Assembly: GCF_013343115.1 (NCBI RefSeq)
Contig: NZ_CP054570.1
Coordinates: 1,916,001 to 1,980,000, forward strand
From: Streptococcus sanguinis
Lineage (GTDB): Bacteria > Bacillota > Bacilli > Lactobacillales > Streptococcaceae
Length of the DNA: 64,000 nucleotides
Direction: 5' to 3'
This document shows positions 36,296 through 44,394 of this stretch, in pieces (positions within the stretch are counted from its first letter, which is position 1; every line of letters begins with the position of its first letter). A program made the translations under genes and the position numbers. The notes below the pieces were generated by a model. It did no database searches and was not told the DNA's origin. It worked only from the letters and a program-made list of their open reading frames with translations.

Positions 36296-36772
36296 AAGAT
36301 CACCTCCTTTATTGATGCGTTCATAAGTCTGTCCAAACAAAAAAAGCCACACTCGTAGCTTGCCATTTGAACACCTGTGAAATCAGAATTTTTTCCAACT
36401 GGAAATACCTTCTGATTCGACATTCATTTGTTCAGCAAAAAAGACCCTTCAAACAAGTTCAAAGCACACCAAAAAGCGATTCTAATAACAAAACATCCTA
36501 TGTAGTCAGTTTTGAAAAAATCTTTCTTAGTGTTCTTCAAGCCATAGCCCGAAAAGTCATAATATTACCGATAGTCATAAATGTCTAAGCTGTCACACAA
36601 AATCTTTCAAAATACCAATCCCATAGCTTCGTAGATTGTTTTTCTGTATTTTGGCACTATCTCTTAAGCAGTCTAAGTCTCAGTAAAGAGTAGAAAGTCA
36701 GTTCTTAAAGATAGAATGAAGCCGACAGGCCTCATACCCAACTGAAAAGCAATAAATAATTTATACAAGTTC
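36296..36772. other. Spacer of the second toxin block
   Basis: No protein gene is supported. A hairpin TCAGAA-TTTCC/GGAAA-TTCTGA lies at about 36386-36416, the spot where the insertion sequence entered the other copy. The stretch would be a leader of about 470 nt if transcription starts at 36773. Confidence 0.55.
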
Positions 36773-36800
36773 ATTATACTATATCTCAAATGATTGTCAA
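36773..36800 (-). promoter_or_regulatory. Strong vegetative promoter, second toxin block
   Basis: Minus-strand TTGACA, 16 nt, TATAAT, reading towards leader peptide and toxin D. It lies just after the VirB6 terminator. It lacks the locus box. Confidence 0.7.
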
Positions 36801-36808
36801 GACTGAAA

Positions 36809-36836
36809 AAACGGAAAGGTAAGTTTCTTTCCGTTT
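36809..36836 (-). terminator. Terminator of the VirB6-like operon
   Basis: Stem AAACGGAAAG/CTTTCCGTTT with T tail on the minus strand, 5 nt past the stop at 36842. Confidence 0.9.
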
Positions 36837-36841
36837 TTACA

Positions 36842-38818
36842 TTATTTTTTCCCAGAATCATTCTTATTGATACCGCCGTTGTTTGAAGAACTGGACGGTT
36901 TATTATTGGTATTATTAGAAATCTGCGAGCCAGATGCTCCACCAATTCCCTGCTTAGCTTGATTCGGCTTATTCGCATTTGTCGCAGCATTTCCGACACC
37001 TGATGCTTCACTTTTAGTTCCTGCCTTCGAGTTGGCTCCAGAAGCTAAAGTATTAGAAACCGCTGTTCTTCCAGCATTATAGTTTTCTCTAGCAGCACTG
37101 CCAACATTTTTAACAGAATTCTTAACTCCTTCTGCCGTGCCTTTAACAGAGTTCTTGGCGCTATCATAAGCACTATCAATACCTGCTTTAGCATGAGAAC
37201 CTAGATTGGCTGCTGCCTTACCAACCCCGCCAGCCTGCTTAATGCCTTCCATAGCACCCTTAGTGCCGCCAACAGTTCGAGCAGCTCCAGCTCCAATTCC
37301 TTTGACTGCTGCACCAGCACCTCGAGCCGCACCTTTAGCGCCGCCAACCGCTTTCCGAGCTGCCGTTCCAACGCCACGAGCAGACTTCTTAGCCACACCA
37401 GGGGCTGCTTTAGCCATTTTCATGCCAGAGCGGGAAGCTGCTGCACCCGCAGCCATACCAGCGCCGGCCATACCGGCCAGTTTGCTTCCTCCGCCTTGAG
37501 ACGGAGAAACACCTAACCAACGCTCAACAGCACTATTACCACTAGTTAAAGCAAAATACACTCCTGCATAAATAATTATAGAAGCCATGATATTTTCCCA
37601 ATAACCAAGCCCTGTACTAAAACCATCTTCAGATAGGCCAGAAATCCCTTTAACCAATATGGTAGGAAAGTCTCTTAAAATACTCATAGCAACTCGAAGT
37701 AGGATAACCTCAAAGAAAATACCTGTAATAGTGCCAAAAATGGTCTGAAGCAATTCCTTGAACTTATCTGAGTTTTCAACAGAAGTATAGCCAACGATTG
37801 GAGCAATCATACCAGCCACAATAACTTGAAAAACCGATTGAACAAATTTAATTGACATACTGATGAGCAAGGCTATTAAAATAATCTGTTGAACAATAAG
37901 TCCAATCCAGTTAACATTATAGCGAAGATAAACTGCAGAGAAAACATTCTCTAAATCGCTCCAAAAACCTGGCTTAACTTCCGCAATCCGAACATTATCT
38001 GGCTCATTGGATATTAGAACCGAACTCAGGAGGTGACCAACTCCTTTCAGTTCTGAGTTATTGTCAAATTCTTTCAAAACTTCTTGGTCCGTTCCTCCAT
38101 ACCAAGCAGCAAAATCAGTCTGTAATAAATTATCATCACTTAAATTATTTAATTTAGTCTCTGATGGATTCAAGAAACCTTTACTGTCCATCCCTAGCAC
38201 ATTGATATCAAATTTATTCTGGATGACCACGTATAAATCAACTACATTTTTTTCATAAGGCTTTAGGGATAAGGAGGTAAAACCAGATTTCCCATCGTCT
38301 GACATTGTTCTTACTGTTTGCGCATCACGAGCCAAGAATCCAGAAAACTGCTTAATAGCCTGGGGCAGTAATCCTACAACTGCTGTAACCAAAAGAAAGT
38401 GGCTAATAATATCTTTATATCTTGCTAGACCTGTAACAAAATTCGCTGTTACAAACATAATCAAAAGTAAGACAAAAACAACAATCCCAAGTTTTTGCAG
38501 GCCATCAAAAATCTGTCCGATAAAGGTATCATTCTTTTCAAGATAATCAAAGAAACCAAATAACTTAAATAAATTATTATATATCGTTTCTAAGGATAGA
38601 CTAATAGAATACAGTGCTTTGGTAATCCAACCTGGAAGGTAGAGAAAATAAGCAAAAACCTGAGGAATAGATGATAAATAATTAGACCATTGTACATAAA
38701 AATTAGCTCCAGCTTGAGTCTCCGGGGCATTATAAGTCCATTTATCCCCTACACCACCAGCTCTTATAGGAGGAGCCTTACTAAATAGGTCTTGAAGGTT
38801 TTCGTAACGCGTACCCAC
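36842..38818 (-). CDS. VirB6/TrbL-like polytopic channel protein
   Basis: A 658-residue membrane protein with the TrbL/VirB6 layout. An N-terminal region and several helices come first (SIPQVFAYFLYLPGWITKAL, LGIVVFVLLLIMFVTANFV, SHFLLVTAVVGLLPQAI), then an extracellular loop, and more helices (WIGLIVQQIILIALLISMSI, VFQVIVAGMIAPIVG, IIIYAGVYFALTSG). A long Ala/Gly/Lys-rich cytoplasmic tail (from about residue 435) ends in an Asn/Ser-rich stretch. Such a tail is typical of TrbL-type proteins in Gram-positive systems. It would form the inner-membrane channel. It starts 5 nt after the VirB8-like gene. Confidence 0.82.
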   Translation of the reverse strand: MGTRYENLQDLFSKAPPIRAGGVGDKWTYNAPETQAGANFYVQWSNYLSSIPQVFAYFLYLPGWITKALYSISLSLETIYNNLFKLFGFFDYLEKNDTFIGQIFDGLQKLGIVVFVLLLIMFVTANFVTGLARYKDIISHFLLVTAVVGLLPQAIKQFSGFLARDAQTVRTMSDDGKSGFTSLSLKPYEKNVVDLYVVIQNKFDINVLGMDSKGFLNPSETKLNNLSDDNLLQTDFAAWYGGTDQEVLKEFDNNSELKGVGHLLSSVLISNEPDNVRIAEVKPGFWSDLENVFSAVYLRYNVNWIGLIVQQIILIALLISMSIKFVQSVFQVIVAGMIAPIVGYTSVENSDKFKELLQTIFGTITGIFFEVILLRVAMSILRDFPTILVKGISGLSEDGFSTGLGYWENIMASIIIYAGVYFALTSGNSAVERWLGVSPSQGGGSKLAGMAGAGMAAGAAASRSGMKMAKAAPGVAKKSARGVGTAARKAVGGAKGAARGAGAAVKGIGAGAARTVGGTKGAMEGIKQAGGVGKAAANLGSHAKAGIDSAYDSAKNSVKGTAEGVKNSVKNVGSAARENYNAGRTAVSNTLASGANSKAGTKSEASGVGNAATNANKPNQAKQGIGGASGSQISNNTNNKPSSSSNNGGINKNDSGKK

Positions 38819-38823
38819 TCATA

Positions 38824-40017
38824 TCACTTCCCTTCTTCGGAAGAGGCTTGGCTGGATTCAGACGGCTGGGATTTATCTGAGCTGCCTTCTGTTTCAGGTT
38901 TTTTATCGCCTTCTTCCGACTGCTTCTCTGAATTTTCTTCATCAGCTTTTTTCTCACTGATGTAGATACTGGTGACAGGTTCAGAAGTAATCAAGAAACC
39001 ATATTCAGCCTTGCTATCTTCTTTAATACCAAATGAAAGGCGTTTGATTTTATTGACTCCTTCAGCTGTCGAAAAAGTAATCACATAAGTCAAGGTAAAA
39101 GAACCATCTTTTTCCAATTTGACACTTTCCAGCAGATTACTGATAACCTGAGCCTGCTCTGGCTGAGTATATTTAGCATCTCCAGAAGAGAGGAAAGGAT
39201 TGAGCGCTTCCTTATTTCCAGAATAGTAATTTGGAATAAAGAAACGTCCAAACACATCCGCTGCATGCTCTTTTGCTTGAAGTTTTTGGATGTTTTGCTG
39301 CTCTTGATAAAGATAAGCGGTCTGAGCCTCTAGCTCTGCTCGCTTGTTATTACCCATGATACCAATAACAACACCTACAAGGCCAATCAACAAACCTGCT
39401 ATCCCAAGCCCCAGAGCAATCTTGCTCAAGAGCGGATTTTGTTCTCCCATTTCAGATACTCCTTTATTTCTAATCTTTTTAGAACTAGCTCTTTGCAGGG
39501 CTCCCTGCACATCTGACTCAATAGGGAAGTAAGGAAGATCCGCCTGAGATAAGCCCAGACTTTCCGCATATGTTCTTAAAATCCCATTTTCTTTATCCGT
39601 AAAATAAAGAGCCAAGTCATCATAAGTGTATTCTTTGAAACGGGGATCGCGCAAGGAAGCTTCCATCAGCTTGGTCATCAGATTATCATAAGTATGATCA
39701 ATCAGAAAAGGGCTGATACTGGGTTCGTCTTCAATAGAGGGCTTGCCGCTTTCGTTATTCGCCAGAGAGACCTTAGCAAAAGTAAAATCCCCAAATTGAT
39801 CCCGCAAGGCACGAAAAAGAACCTCCGCCTGAAGAAAAGTCAGATAAGGCAGACTGTCCTCCATGGTCCCAGTGTCTAGAAAATGCTCTTCGTCCAGATC
39901 TTCAATTAAATCCTTAATCGCTGCATTGTGCTTGGGAGAGTCCTTGCCTTCCCATTCAATATAAACAAATGAGGAGTCTTTGATAACTCCTCCTTTTCCT
40001 AAACCAAATCCTGCCAT
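38824..40017 (-). CDS. VirB8/TcpC-like bitopic membrane protein
   Basis: A 397-residue protein with a cytoplasmic N-terminal domain (to about residue 195), one helix (IALGLGIAGLLIGLVGVVIGI) and an extracellular domain. That domain (HAADVFGRFFIPNYYSGNKE to SEPVTSIYIS) has the size and pattern of an NTF2-like VirB8/TcpC domain. The tail is Glu/Ser-rich and disordered. VirB8-like proteins nucleate the trans-envelope complex. It starts 3 nt after the VirB2-like gene. The large cytoplasmic N-terminal domain is unusual for VirB8 and may contact the ATPases. Confidence 0.7.
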   Translation of the reverse strand: MAGFGLGKGGVIKDSSFVYIEWEGKDSPKHNAAIKDLIEDLDEEHFLDTGTMEDSLPYLTFLQAEVLFRALRDQFGDFTFAKVSLANNESGKPSIEDEPSISPFLIDHTYDNLMTKLMEASLRDPRFKEYTYDDLALYFTDKENGILRTYAESLGLSQADLPYFPIESDVQGALQRASSKKIRNKGVSEMGEQNPLLSKIALGLGIAGLLIGLVGVVIGIMGNNKRAELEAQTAYLYQEQQNIQKLQAKEHAADVFGRFFIPNYYSGNKEALNPFLSSGDAKYTQPEQAQVISNLLESVKLEKDGSFTLTYVITFSTAEGVNKIKRLSFGIKEDSKAEYGFLITSEPVTSIYISEKKADEENSEKQSEEGDKKPETEGSSDKSQPSESSQASSEEGK

Positions 40018-40020
40018 AGA

Positions 40021-40344
40021 TTAACCACCAAACATTTGCTGAATAAATGGAACGGCTTGACTGGCAAGGACAATGACAACAACACCGATGATTACATAGA
40101 CAATGTGGCCTTTAGCCCATTCACGCATCTTTTGTGATAACATCAGACCAATACCAGCTACAACCAACATAGCAACGGCAATAGTGAAACCAAGGGCAGT
40201 AAAATTTTGCGTCGCCTTATCTGCTCCCTGATTGACTGAATCAAACGGGTTTTTCCCGCCTGCAAAAACTGGACTAGAAGTCAGAAATGCAGCGAGGACA
40301 GTCATCACTGCTAGCCATTTTTGTTTAACTTTAAGATTTTTCAA
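40021..40344 (-). CDS. VirB2/TrbC-like membrane subunit
   Basis: A 107-residue protein with a cleavable signal peptide (WLAVMTVLAAFLTSSPVFA) followed by a mature part of about 78 residues with two hydrophobic helices (GFTIAVAMLVVAGIGLML and IVYVIIGVVVIVLASQAVPFI) joined by a short basic loop (QKMREWAKG). This is the standard VirB2/TrbC pilin-type topology. It would form a pilus or channel lining. It opens the VirB2-VirB8-VirB6 operon and has a locus-type promoter. Confidence 0.82.
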   Translation of the reverse strand: MKNLKVKQKWLAVMTVLAAFLTSSPVFAGGKNPFDSVNQGADKATQNFTALGFTIAVAMLVVAGIGLMLSQKMREWAKGHIVYVIIGVVVIVLASQAVPFIQQMFGG

Positions 40345-40377
40345 GGTAGTATCTCCTTTTCTTATTTATCATGCTTT

Positions 40378-40420
40378 ATTATAGCCTAGTTGCATATCGG
40401 TTTCGCTGTATCATAAAGAG
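40378..40420 (-). promoter_or_regulatory. Locus-type promoter of the VirB2-VirB8-VirB6 operon
   Basis: TATAAT (40378-40383), 23 nt, box CTCTTTATGATACA on the coding strand (40407-40420). Confidence 0.72.
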
Positions 40421-40575
40421 AAATGAAGATTTTCCCAAAAGATTTATCTGATTCTCTTTTCGAAAATACAAGCTCATGCAAAGCAAAATAGATTTTTAGC
40501 TTCAATTCAATCCGAAGCAACGCACCTCTTATTAATCGGCCAATCAAAAGATCAAAGTCTGCTTGGGATAACTGA

Positions 40576-42492
40576 TTACTCCACTTTCGTAGCTTCAAAA
40601 TCCAGTGTCCGCTTGTCAATATGGTGAAAAATACCATCTGGTGCCTCTCCAATGACCTTGATTAGAACATTGTACTTAGCTCCTCGACGTTGCAACAGAA
40701 AAAGCTTCTCGGCGATGGGGCCGGTCACCCGATCCTGAATCAGACGCTCCAAAGGACGAGCACCATTTTCTACACTGGTCCCCTTGGAACGCAGAAAATC
40801 ATAAAATTCCGCCTTGTCTTCATATTGAAGATAGACCTTTTGCTCAGCCAGCCGTTTTTCTTCTTTCTTCCAAGCCAAATCTACGATAGCCTCAATGATA
40901 TCAGCTGTCAACATATTAAAGACTACCTTGTTCCCAAAACGGTTGATGAACTCAGGCCGGAAGGTCAGGCTTAGTTCTTCTACAATCCGATTCATAAAAC
41001 CTTCATAAGCTAGGTCAGTCATCTCTCCGAAGTTACCCTCGTTAGCGTAAGTCTTTTTGATTTCATCAGCACCTGAGTTGGTCGTCGCAATCACGATAGT
41101 ATTTTTAAAGTTAATCTTGCGCCCTGTCCCTGTCGTCAAGTGACCTTCATCCAACACCTGCAGGAGAATATCGTAGATGTCTGGGTGGGCTTTCTCCAAC
41201 TCATCCAGAAGAACTACAGAGTAAGGATTGTTTTTTACCGGCTCCGTTAGGAGGCCTTTAGATCCAACAATATTTTTACCAATCAGCTTATCCTTGTCCC
41301 CTTTGGAGGAATACTCAGAACAGTCAATCCGTATCATAGCATCAACATTGTCAAAAAGAATCTTGGCTAGAGCTTTGGCCAACTCTGTTTTCCCAACCCC
41401 AGTTGTTCCTAGAAAGAGAAAGCTTCCCAGAGGTTTATTAGGCCGTTGAAAACCTTCCTTTGAGATATAGATGGTATTAGCCACCTGTGAAACTGCAAAA
41501 TCCTGACCTTTTACATACTTCTTCAGCTCATCAGTGAAGTTCATCAGCCTCTCTGAGTCATCCTTCAGAATGGTTGTAACTGGAATCTTCTTCATTTTCT
41601 GGATGACGCGGGCAATATCTTCAATATCAACTACCTTGCGCTTCTCAAAATAAGCCTGAGCGGTCGCATCATCCAGCAAGTCAATAGCCTTATCGGGCAG
41701 AAAACGCTCAGGAATGTAACGAACAGCCAGCCGAACAGCCTGCTCTACTGCATCGTCCGTGATGGTGATATTCCTTTCTTTTTCAAAACGCCGACGAATG
41801 TTTCCAAGGATAAAAATAGCTTGGTCTTCAGTAGGCTCCTCGACTGGTACCATCTGGACCCGCCGCTCCAAGGCCTTATCGGTTTCGATGGAACTTTGGT
41901 ATTCTTCGTAGGTCGTCGCAGAAATCATCTGAATTTCCCCACGCGCCAAAGGCGGCTTGATAACATTTCCGGCATCCAACATACTGCCGTCACCACCGGC
42001 TCCAACAATGGTATGGACCTCATCAATAAAGAGGATATTTTCACCCTTGGTTACCTTTAGCTCCTCAATAATCCGCTTGAGCCGCGAAACCATGTCTTCT
42101 CCATCTGACTTGCTGGAGATATTAGACAACTCCAAGGAACGAACTGTTACATGCTTAAACTCATCTGGGACATTGCCTTTTAGAATTTCTACCACCAAGC
42201 CGTCCACAATCGCTGTTTTACCGGTCCCGGCTTCTCCGACTAAGATAGGGGAGTTTTTAGTCTGCCGCAGAAGAGATACAATGACTTGCTCTACCTCTTT
42301 ATCCCGGCCAAAAACTGTAAAATTGTCAATCTTCTTGCGAATCTTTTCCGTAACATTCTCTGTGTATTTATCCAGGTAAGGTGTCAGGCTCTCCTCTTCC
42401 TCAATTGACACTGGGTCTTGGAATTTCAAGGTATCGGGCATGATTTCTTCTTGGTATTCTTCTTTTTGCTGCAGTTTTTCAGTCTGTAACAT
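40576..42492 (-). CDS. ClpC-like double AAA+ ATPase of the secretion locus
   Basis: A 638-residue Clp/Hsp100-type ATPase with both AAA+ modules intact: D1 Walker A GEAGTGKT (86-93) and Walker B ILFIDEVHT (152-160); D2 Walker A GTTGVGKT (361-368) and Walker B VVLLDELEKAHPD (425-437). It lacks the N-terminal Clp repeat domain and the coiled-coil M domain of ClpC/ClpB. It carries instead about 55 acidic residues at the N-terminus. Such proteins unfold and thread substrates or dismantle complexes. It overlaps the VirB3-like gene by one base, so it is part of the machine. It may supply energy that the VirB4-like protein cannot. Confidence 0.88.
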   Translation of the reverse strand: MLQTEKLQQKEEYQEEIMPDTLKFQDPVSIEEEESLTPYLDKYTENVTEKIRKKIDNFTVFGRDKEVEQVIVSLLRQTKNSPILVGEAGTGKTAIVDGLVVEILKGNVPDEFKHVTVRSLELSNISSKSDGEDMVSRLKRIIEELKVTKGENILFIDEVHTIVGAGGDGSMLDAGNVIKPPLARGEIQMISATTYEEYQSSIETDKALERRVQMVPVEEPTEDQAIFILGNIRRRFEKERNITITDDAVEQAVRLAVRYIPERFLPDKAIDLLDDATAQAYFEKRKVVDIEDIARVIQKMKKIPVTTILKDDSERLMNFTDELKKYVKGQDFAVSQVANTIYISKEGFQRPNKPLGSFLFLGTTGVGKTELAKALAKILFDNVDAMIRIDCSEYSSKGDKDKLIGKNIVGSKGLLTEPVKNNPYSVVLLDELEKAHPDIYDILLQVLDEGHLTTGTGRKINFKNTIVIATTNSGADEIKKTYANEGNFGEMTDLAYEGFMNRIVEELSLTFRPEFINRFGNKVVFNMLTADIIEAIVDLAWKKEEKRLAEQKVYLQYEDKAEFYDFLRSKGTSVENGARPLERLIQDRVTGPIAEKLFLLQRRGAKYNVLIKVIGEAPDGIFHHIDKRTLDFEATKVE

Positions 42493-42857
42493 TATCTTCT
42501 ACCTATCCCTCTCTTTTCTGTTTTAGCGACTTCCTTACTCCTCATACGGTCAATGGATTGGTATCTTTTACGTCGACGCGTTAAGAAAATCCTAATCGCA
42601 TGAAGATTGTTTTTTCCGCCGTTAAAAGGGAACATCAGATAAAGAGCAATGATAAAAGTCAGCACAACGAAACTGATGTATTCAACCGCTTGTTGCTTTG
42701 GAAAGACTTTCCCACTGCCTGTGAACTGCATAGCAAGAATTGGAGCCCCAAATACAAAGAGCAAACTGAAAAGGCGGATGCCGTAAAGTTTGACAGACGC
42801 AAAAAGATCTCGTGGAAAACCATAGGGACGGTTTTCATAATTGTTTTCTTCTGACAT
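42492..42857 (-). CDS. VirB3/TcpE-like small membrane protein
   Basis: A 121-residue protein with an N-terminal cytoplasmic segment (NRPYGFPRDLFASVKLYGIR), two helices (LFSLLFVFGAPILAMQF and AVEYISFVVLTFIIALYLMF) and a basic tail (HAIRIFLTRRRKRYQSIDRM). This matches the topology and the pattern of TcpE/PrgI-type proteins of Gram-positive conjugation systems, which stand in for VirB3. It is coupled to the ClpC-like gene (TAATG overlap). The assignment is by topology and position. Confidence 0.62.
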   Translation of the reverse strand: MSEENNYENRPYGFPRDLFASVKLYGIRLFSLLFVFGAPILAMQFTGSGKVFPKQQAVEYISFVVLTFIIALYLMFPFNGGKNNLHAIRIFLTRRRKRYQSIDRMRSKEVAKTEKRGIGRR

Positions 42858-42947
42858 AAGATTCTCCTTTAACTTTTTCGTTACAGCTGAGCTAGCATAA
42901 ACAGAGACTAGGCTAGCCAGAAGTAGCTAGTCCTAGTTCCCTTTTTC

Positions 42948-43982
42948 TTAAAAATCCATCTCAACTGAAGTAATTGGTGCATTAAACTGATAAGTCCCGT
43001 CATGGACTTCTTGCATGGAGCGATCCAGCGCATCAACAGCATTCTGCAGGGTAGAAATATTATCCTTAGCCTGATTAATCTTCATCTGCTTCCCGTTGAT
43101 TTCTTTTTCAACATTTTCAATCTTCTCTTGATTTTCGGTCAAATTACTGCCAACCAGATACTGGCCTGACCGCTCTAAATCTTCCAGTGTCGTCCTATTT
43201 TCCTCAATGGAAGCTTCCAACTTTTCAATGGCTTTCTGGAGTTTCTCAATTTGCTTCATCTGGAATTTCTTTTCCTCTTCAAAAGCATTGAGGGCAAACT
43301 TTTCCCGAGACAAATCCTGCAGATAGGCATGTTTAAGTTTATCACTCTGAGCAGCCACCATGAACTGCACTTCATTGCTCAGCTCTGCCGTATCCGTTTT
43401 TTTCTTTTTCTTATTAGATGAATAGCGTGTTTCGCTGGAAGTGATATCGTTATACTCTTCAATATCAACATCTACATCTTTGTTAGCCATTGTCTTATTG
43501 GTAATATTAAGGGCGATGGCTTCAAAATCCTCTGGAACATTTCTGACAATGACATCTATTTTATGGTTTGCTAGAGGAATAACCTCCATCTTAGTATCTT
43601 CACCCTGCTTTTTAGCATAGAGCATCCACTCTAAGTTCTTGGCATTGATACCTTTAGCAATGGAAGAAGTGTAATCCGATGTCTCAAATTCCAGGAGCAG
43701 GATGCCATTTTTTTCTGAATAGACCTGCTTAGTCAGCATAATACGCCCAGAATCATTTTCAAAGTCTCGGCTCGTAGCTAGCTGCGCCTCTGTATACTCA
43801 ATCCGCTGAGGAGACAAATAAGCATTGATTAGCAAAAAGAGCCACATTGATATCAGAACTAAAAAAGTTAAAAATTTCCTTAGGATAGCCCTACGTTTCA
43901 AGGTCTGAACGACTACATTTCCAACGATATATTTCTCAACAAATACATCCAAAGCATCGTTATTATTCTTTTTATTGTCCAT
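42948..43982 (-). CDS. Bitopic membrane protein with long coiled coil
   Basis: About 344 residues: a short cytoplasmic part, one helix (FLTFLVLISMWLFLLINAYL), an extracellular beta-rich domain (residues about 60-190) and a heptad-rich coiled coil of about 120 residues (MKQIEKLQKAIEKLEASIEE onward). No family is recognised. The extracellular coiled coil suggests a structural or wall-spanning role. The predicted transcription start from its locus-type promoter coincides with the ATG, so the mRNA may be leaderless. A TTG-started extension to 44000 would include the -10 box. Confidence 0.72.
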   Translation of the reverse strand: MDNKKNNNDALDVFVEKYIVGNVVVQTLKRRAILRKFLTFLVLISMWLFLLINAYLSPQRIEYTEAQLATSRDFENDSGRIMLTKQVYSEKNGILLLEFETSDYTSSIAKGINAKNLEWMLYAKKQGEDTKMEVIPLANHKIDVIVRNVPEDFEAIALNITNKTMANKDVDVDIEEYNDITSSETRYSSNKKKKKTDTAELSNEVQFMVAAQSDKLKHAYLQDLSREKFALNAFEEEKKFQMKQIEKLQKAIEKLEASIEENRTTLEDLERSGQYLVGSNLTENQEKIENVEKEINGKQMKINQAKDNISTLQNAVDALDRSMQEVHDGTYQFNAPITSVEMDF

Positions 43983-43988
43983 GTCTGT

Positions 43989-44030
43989 ATTATAGCCCAA
44001 AAAAACAAGATAAATGTTTATGATAAAAAG
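43989..44030 (-). promoter_or_regulatory. Locus-type promoter of the coiled-coil protein gene
   Basis: TATAAT (43989-43994), 22 nt, box CTTTTTATCATAAA (44017-44030 on the coding strand). The -10 box ends only 6 nt before the ATG. Confidence 0.82.
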
Positions 44031-44059
44031 AAAAAGACAGCCGCAAAAGCTGACCGTCT
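44031..44059 (-). terminator. Terminator of the 35-residue peptide transcript
   Basis: Stem AGACGGTCAGC with GCGGCTGTCT (one bulge), loop of four T, followed by five T on the minus strand. It lies directly upstream of the box of the next promoter. Confidence 0.82.
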
Positions 44060-44107
44060 CTATTCTTCAAGCAAGTTACTTTTTGTTTCATCTTACAAAA
44101 TAAAAAG

Positions 44108-44215
44108 CTAGAAGAGCTGAGAATAAGGCTTCCCCAGCTCCCCCAAATAAAAAGATTTAAAGTAAATAAGGTGTCGTAAAACCTTATTTAGGAGATACCA
44201 ACAAACAGCAGTCAT
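44108..44215 (-). CDS. 35-residue peptide with its own locus-type promoter
   Basis: A short frame starting MTAVCWYLLNKVLRHLIYF and ending LGKPYSQLF, with GGGAG as ribosome site 8 nt upstream. It lies in a transcript of about 240 nt bounded by a locus-type promoter (44276-44317) and a terminator (44031-44059), which contains no other gene. The peptide is hydrophobic and aromatic without a signal peptide. It could be a small subunit or effector. Alternatively the transcript may act as an RNA and the frame be incidental. Confidence 0.5.
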   Translation of the reverse strand: MTAVCWYLLNKVLRHLIYFKSFYLGELGKPYSQLF

Positions 44216-44275
44216 CAACACTGCTCCCAATCAGAAAAAAGTTAAAAAAAGGAATTGTTGCTTGCCGGTATCATC

Positions 44276-44317
44276 AGTATATCATAACTCTACCTTCTTC
44301 TAGTTTATGATAAAAAG
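44276..44317 (-). promoter_or_regulatory. Locus-type promoter of the 35-residue peptide unit
   Basis: TATACT (44276-44281), 22 nt, box CTTTTTATCATAAA (44304-44317), identical over 14 nt to the boxes at 44017 and 49955. Confidence 0.8.
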
Positions 44318-44394
44318 TAGGCAACCTAGTCTGCTCTTAGCAAAACACTCGTTTCTGAAAGGCCTGAACTTCCTGCAGAAAAGAAAACATACTT

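Larger units (their letters stand above)
35588..36836. repeat. Second copy of the 1.25-kb toxin block, uninterrupted
   Basis: Direct repeat of 32026-34716 without the insertion sequence. It preserves the original order: small RNA C, broken peptide C, small RNA D, peptide D, leader peptide, spacer, promoter, terminator. It lies between the lipoprotein gene and the VirB6-like gene. Confidence 0.9.

Noticed and set aside
36673..37011. Open frame over the VirB6 3' end and toxin-block promoter
   Set aside because: It is antiparallel in frame to nothing conserved and crosses a terminator and a promoter; the VirB6-like frame explains the sequence.
40386..40652. Open frame of 88 codons downstream of the ClpC-like gene
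   Set aside because: It overlaps the 3' end of the ClpC-like gene in another frame, has no ribosome site and contains the VirB2 operon promoter.
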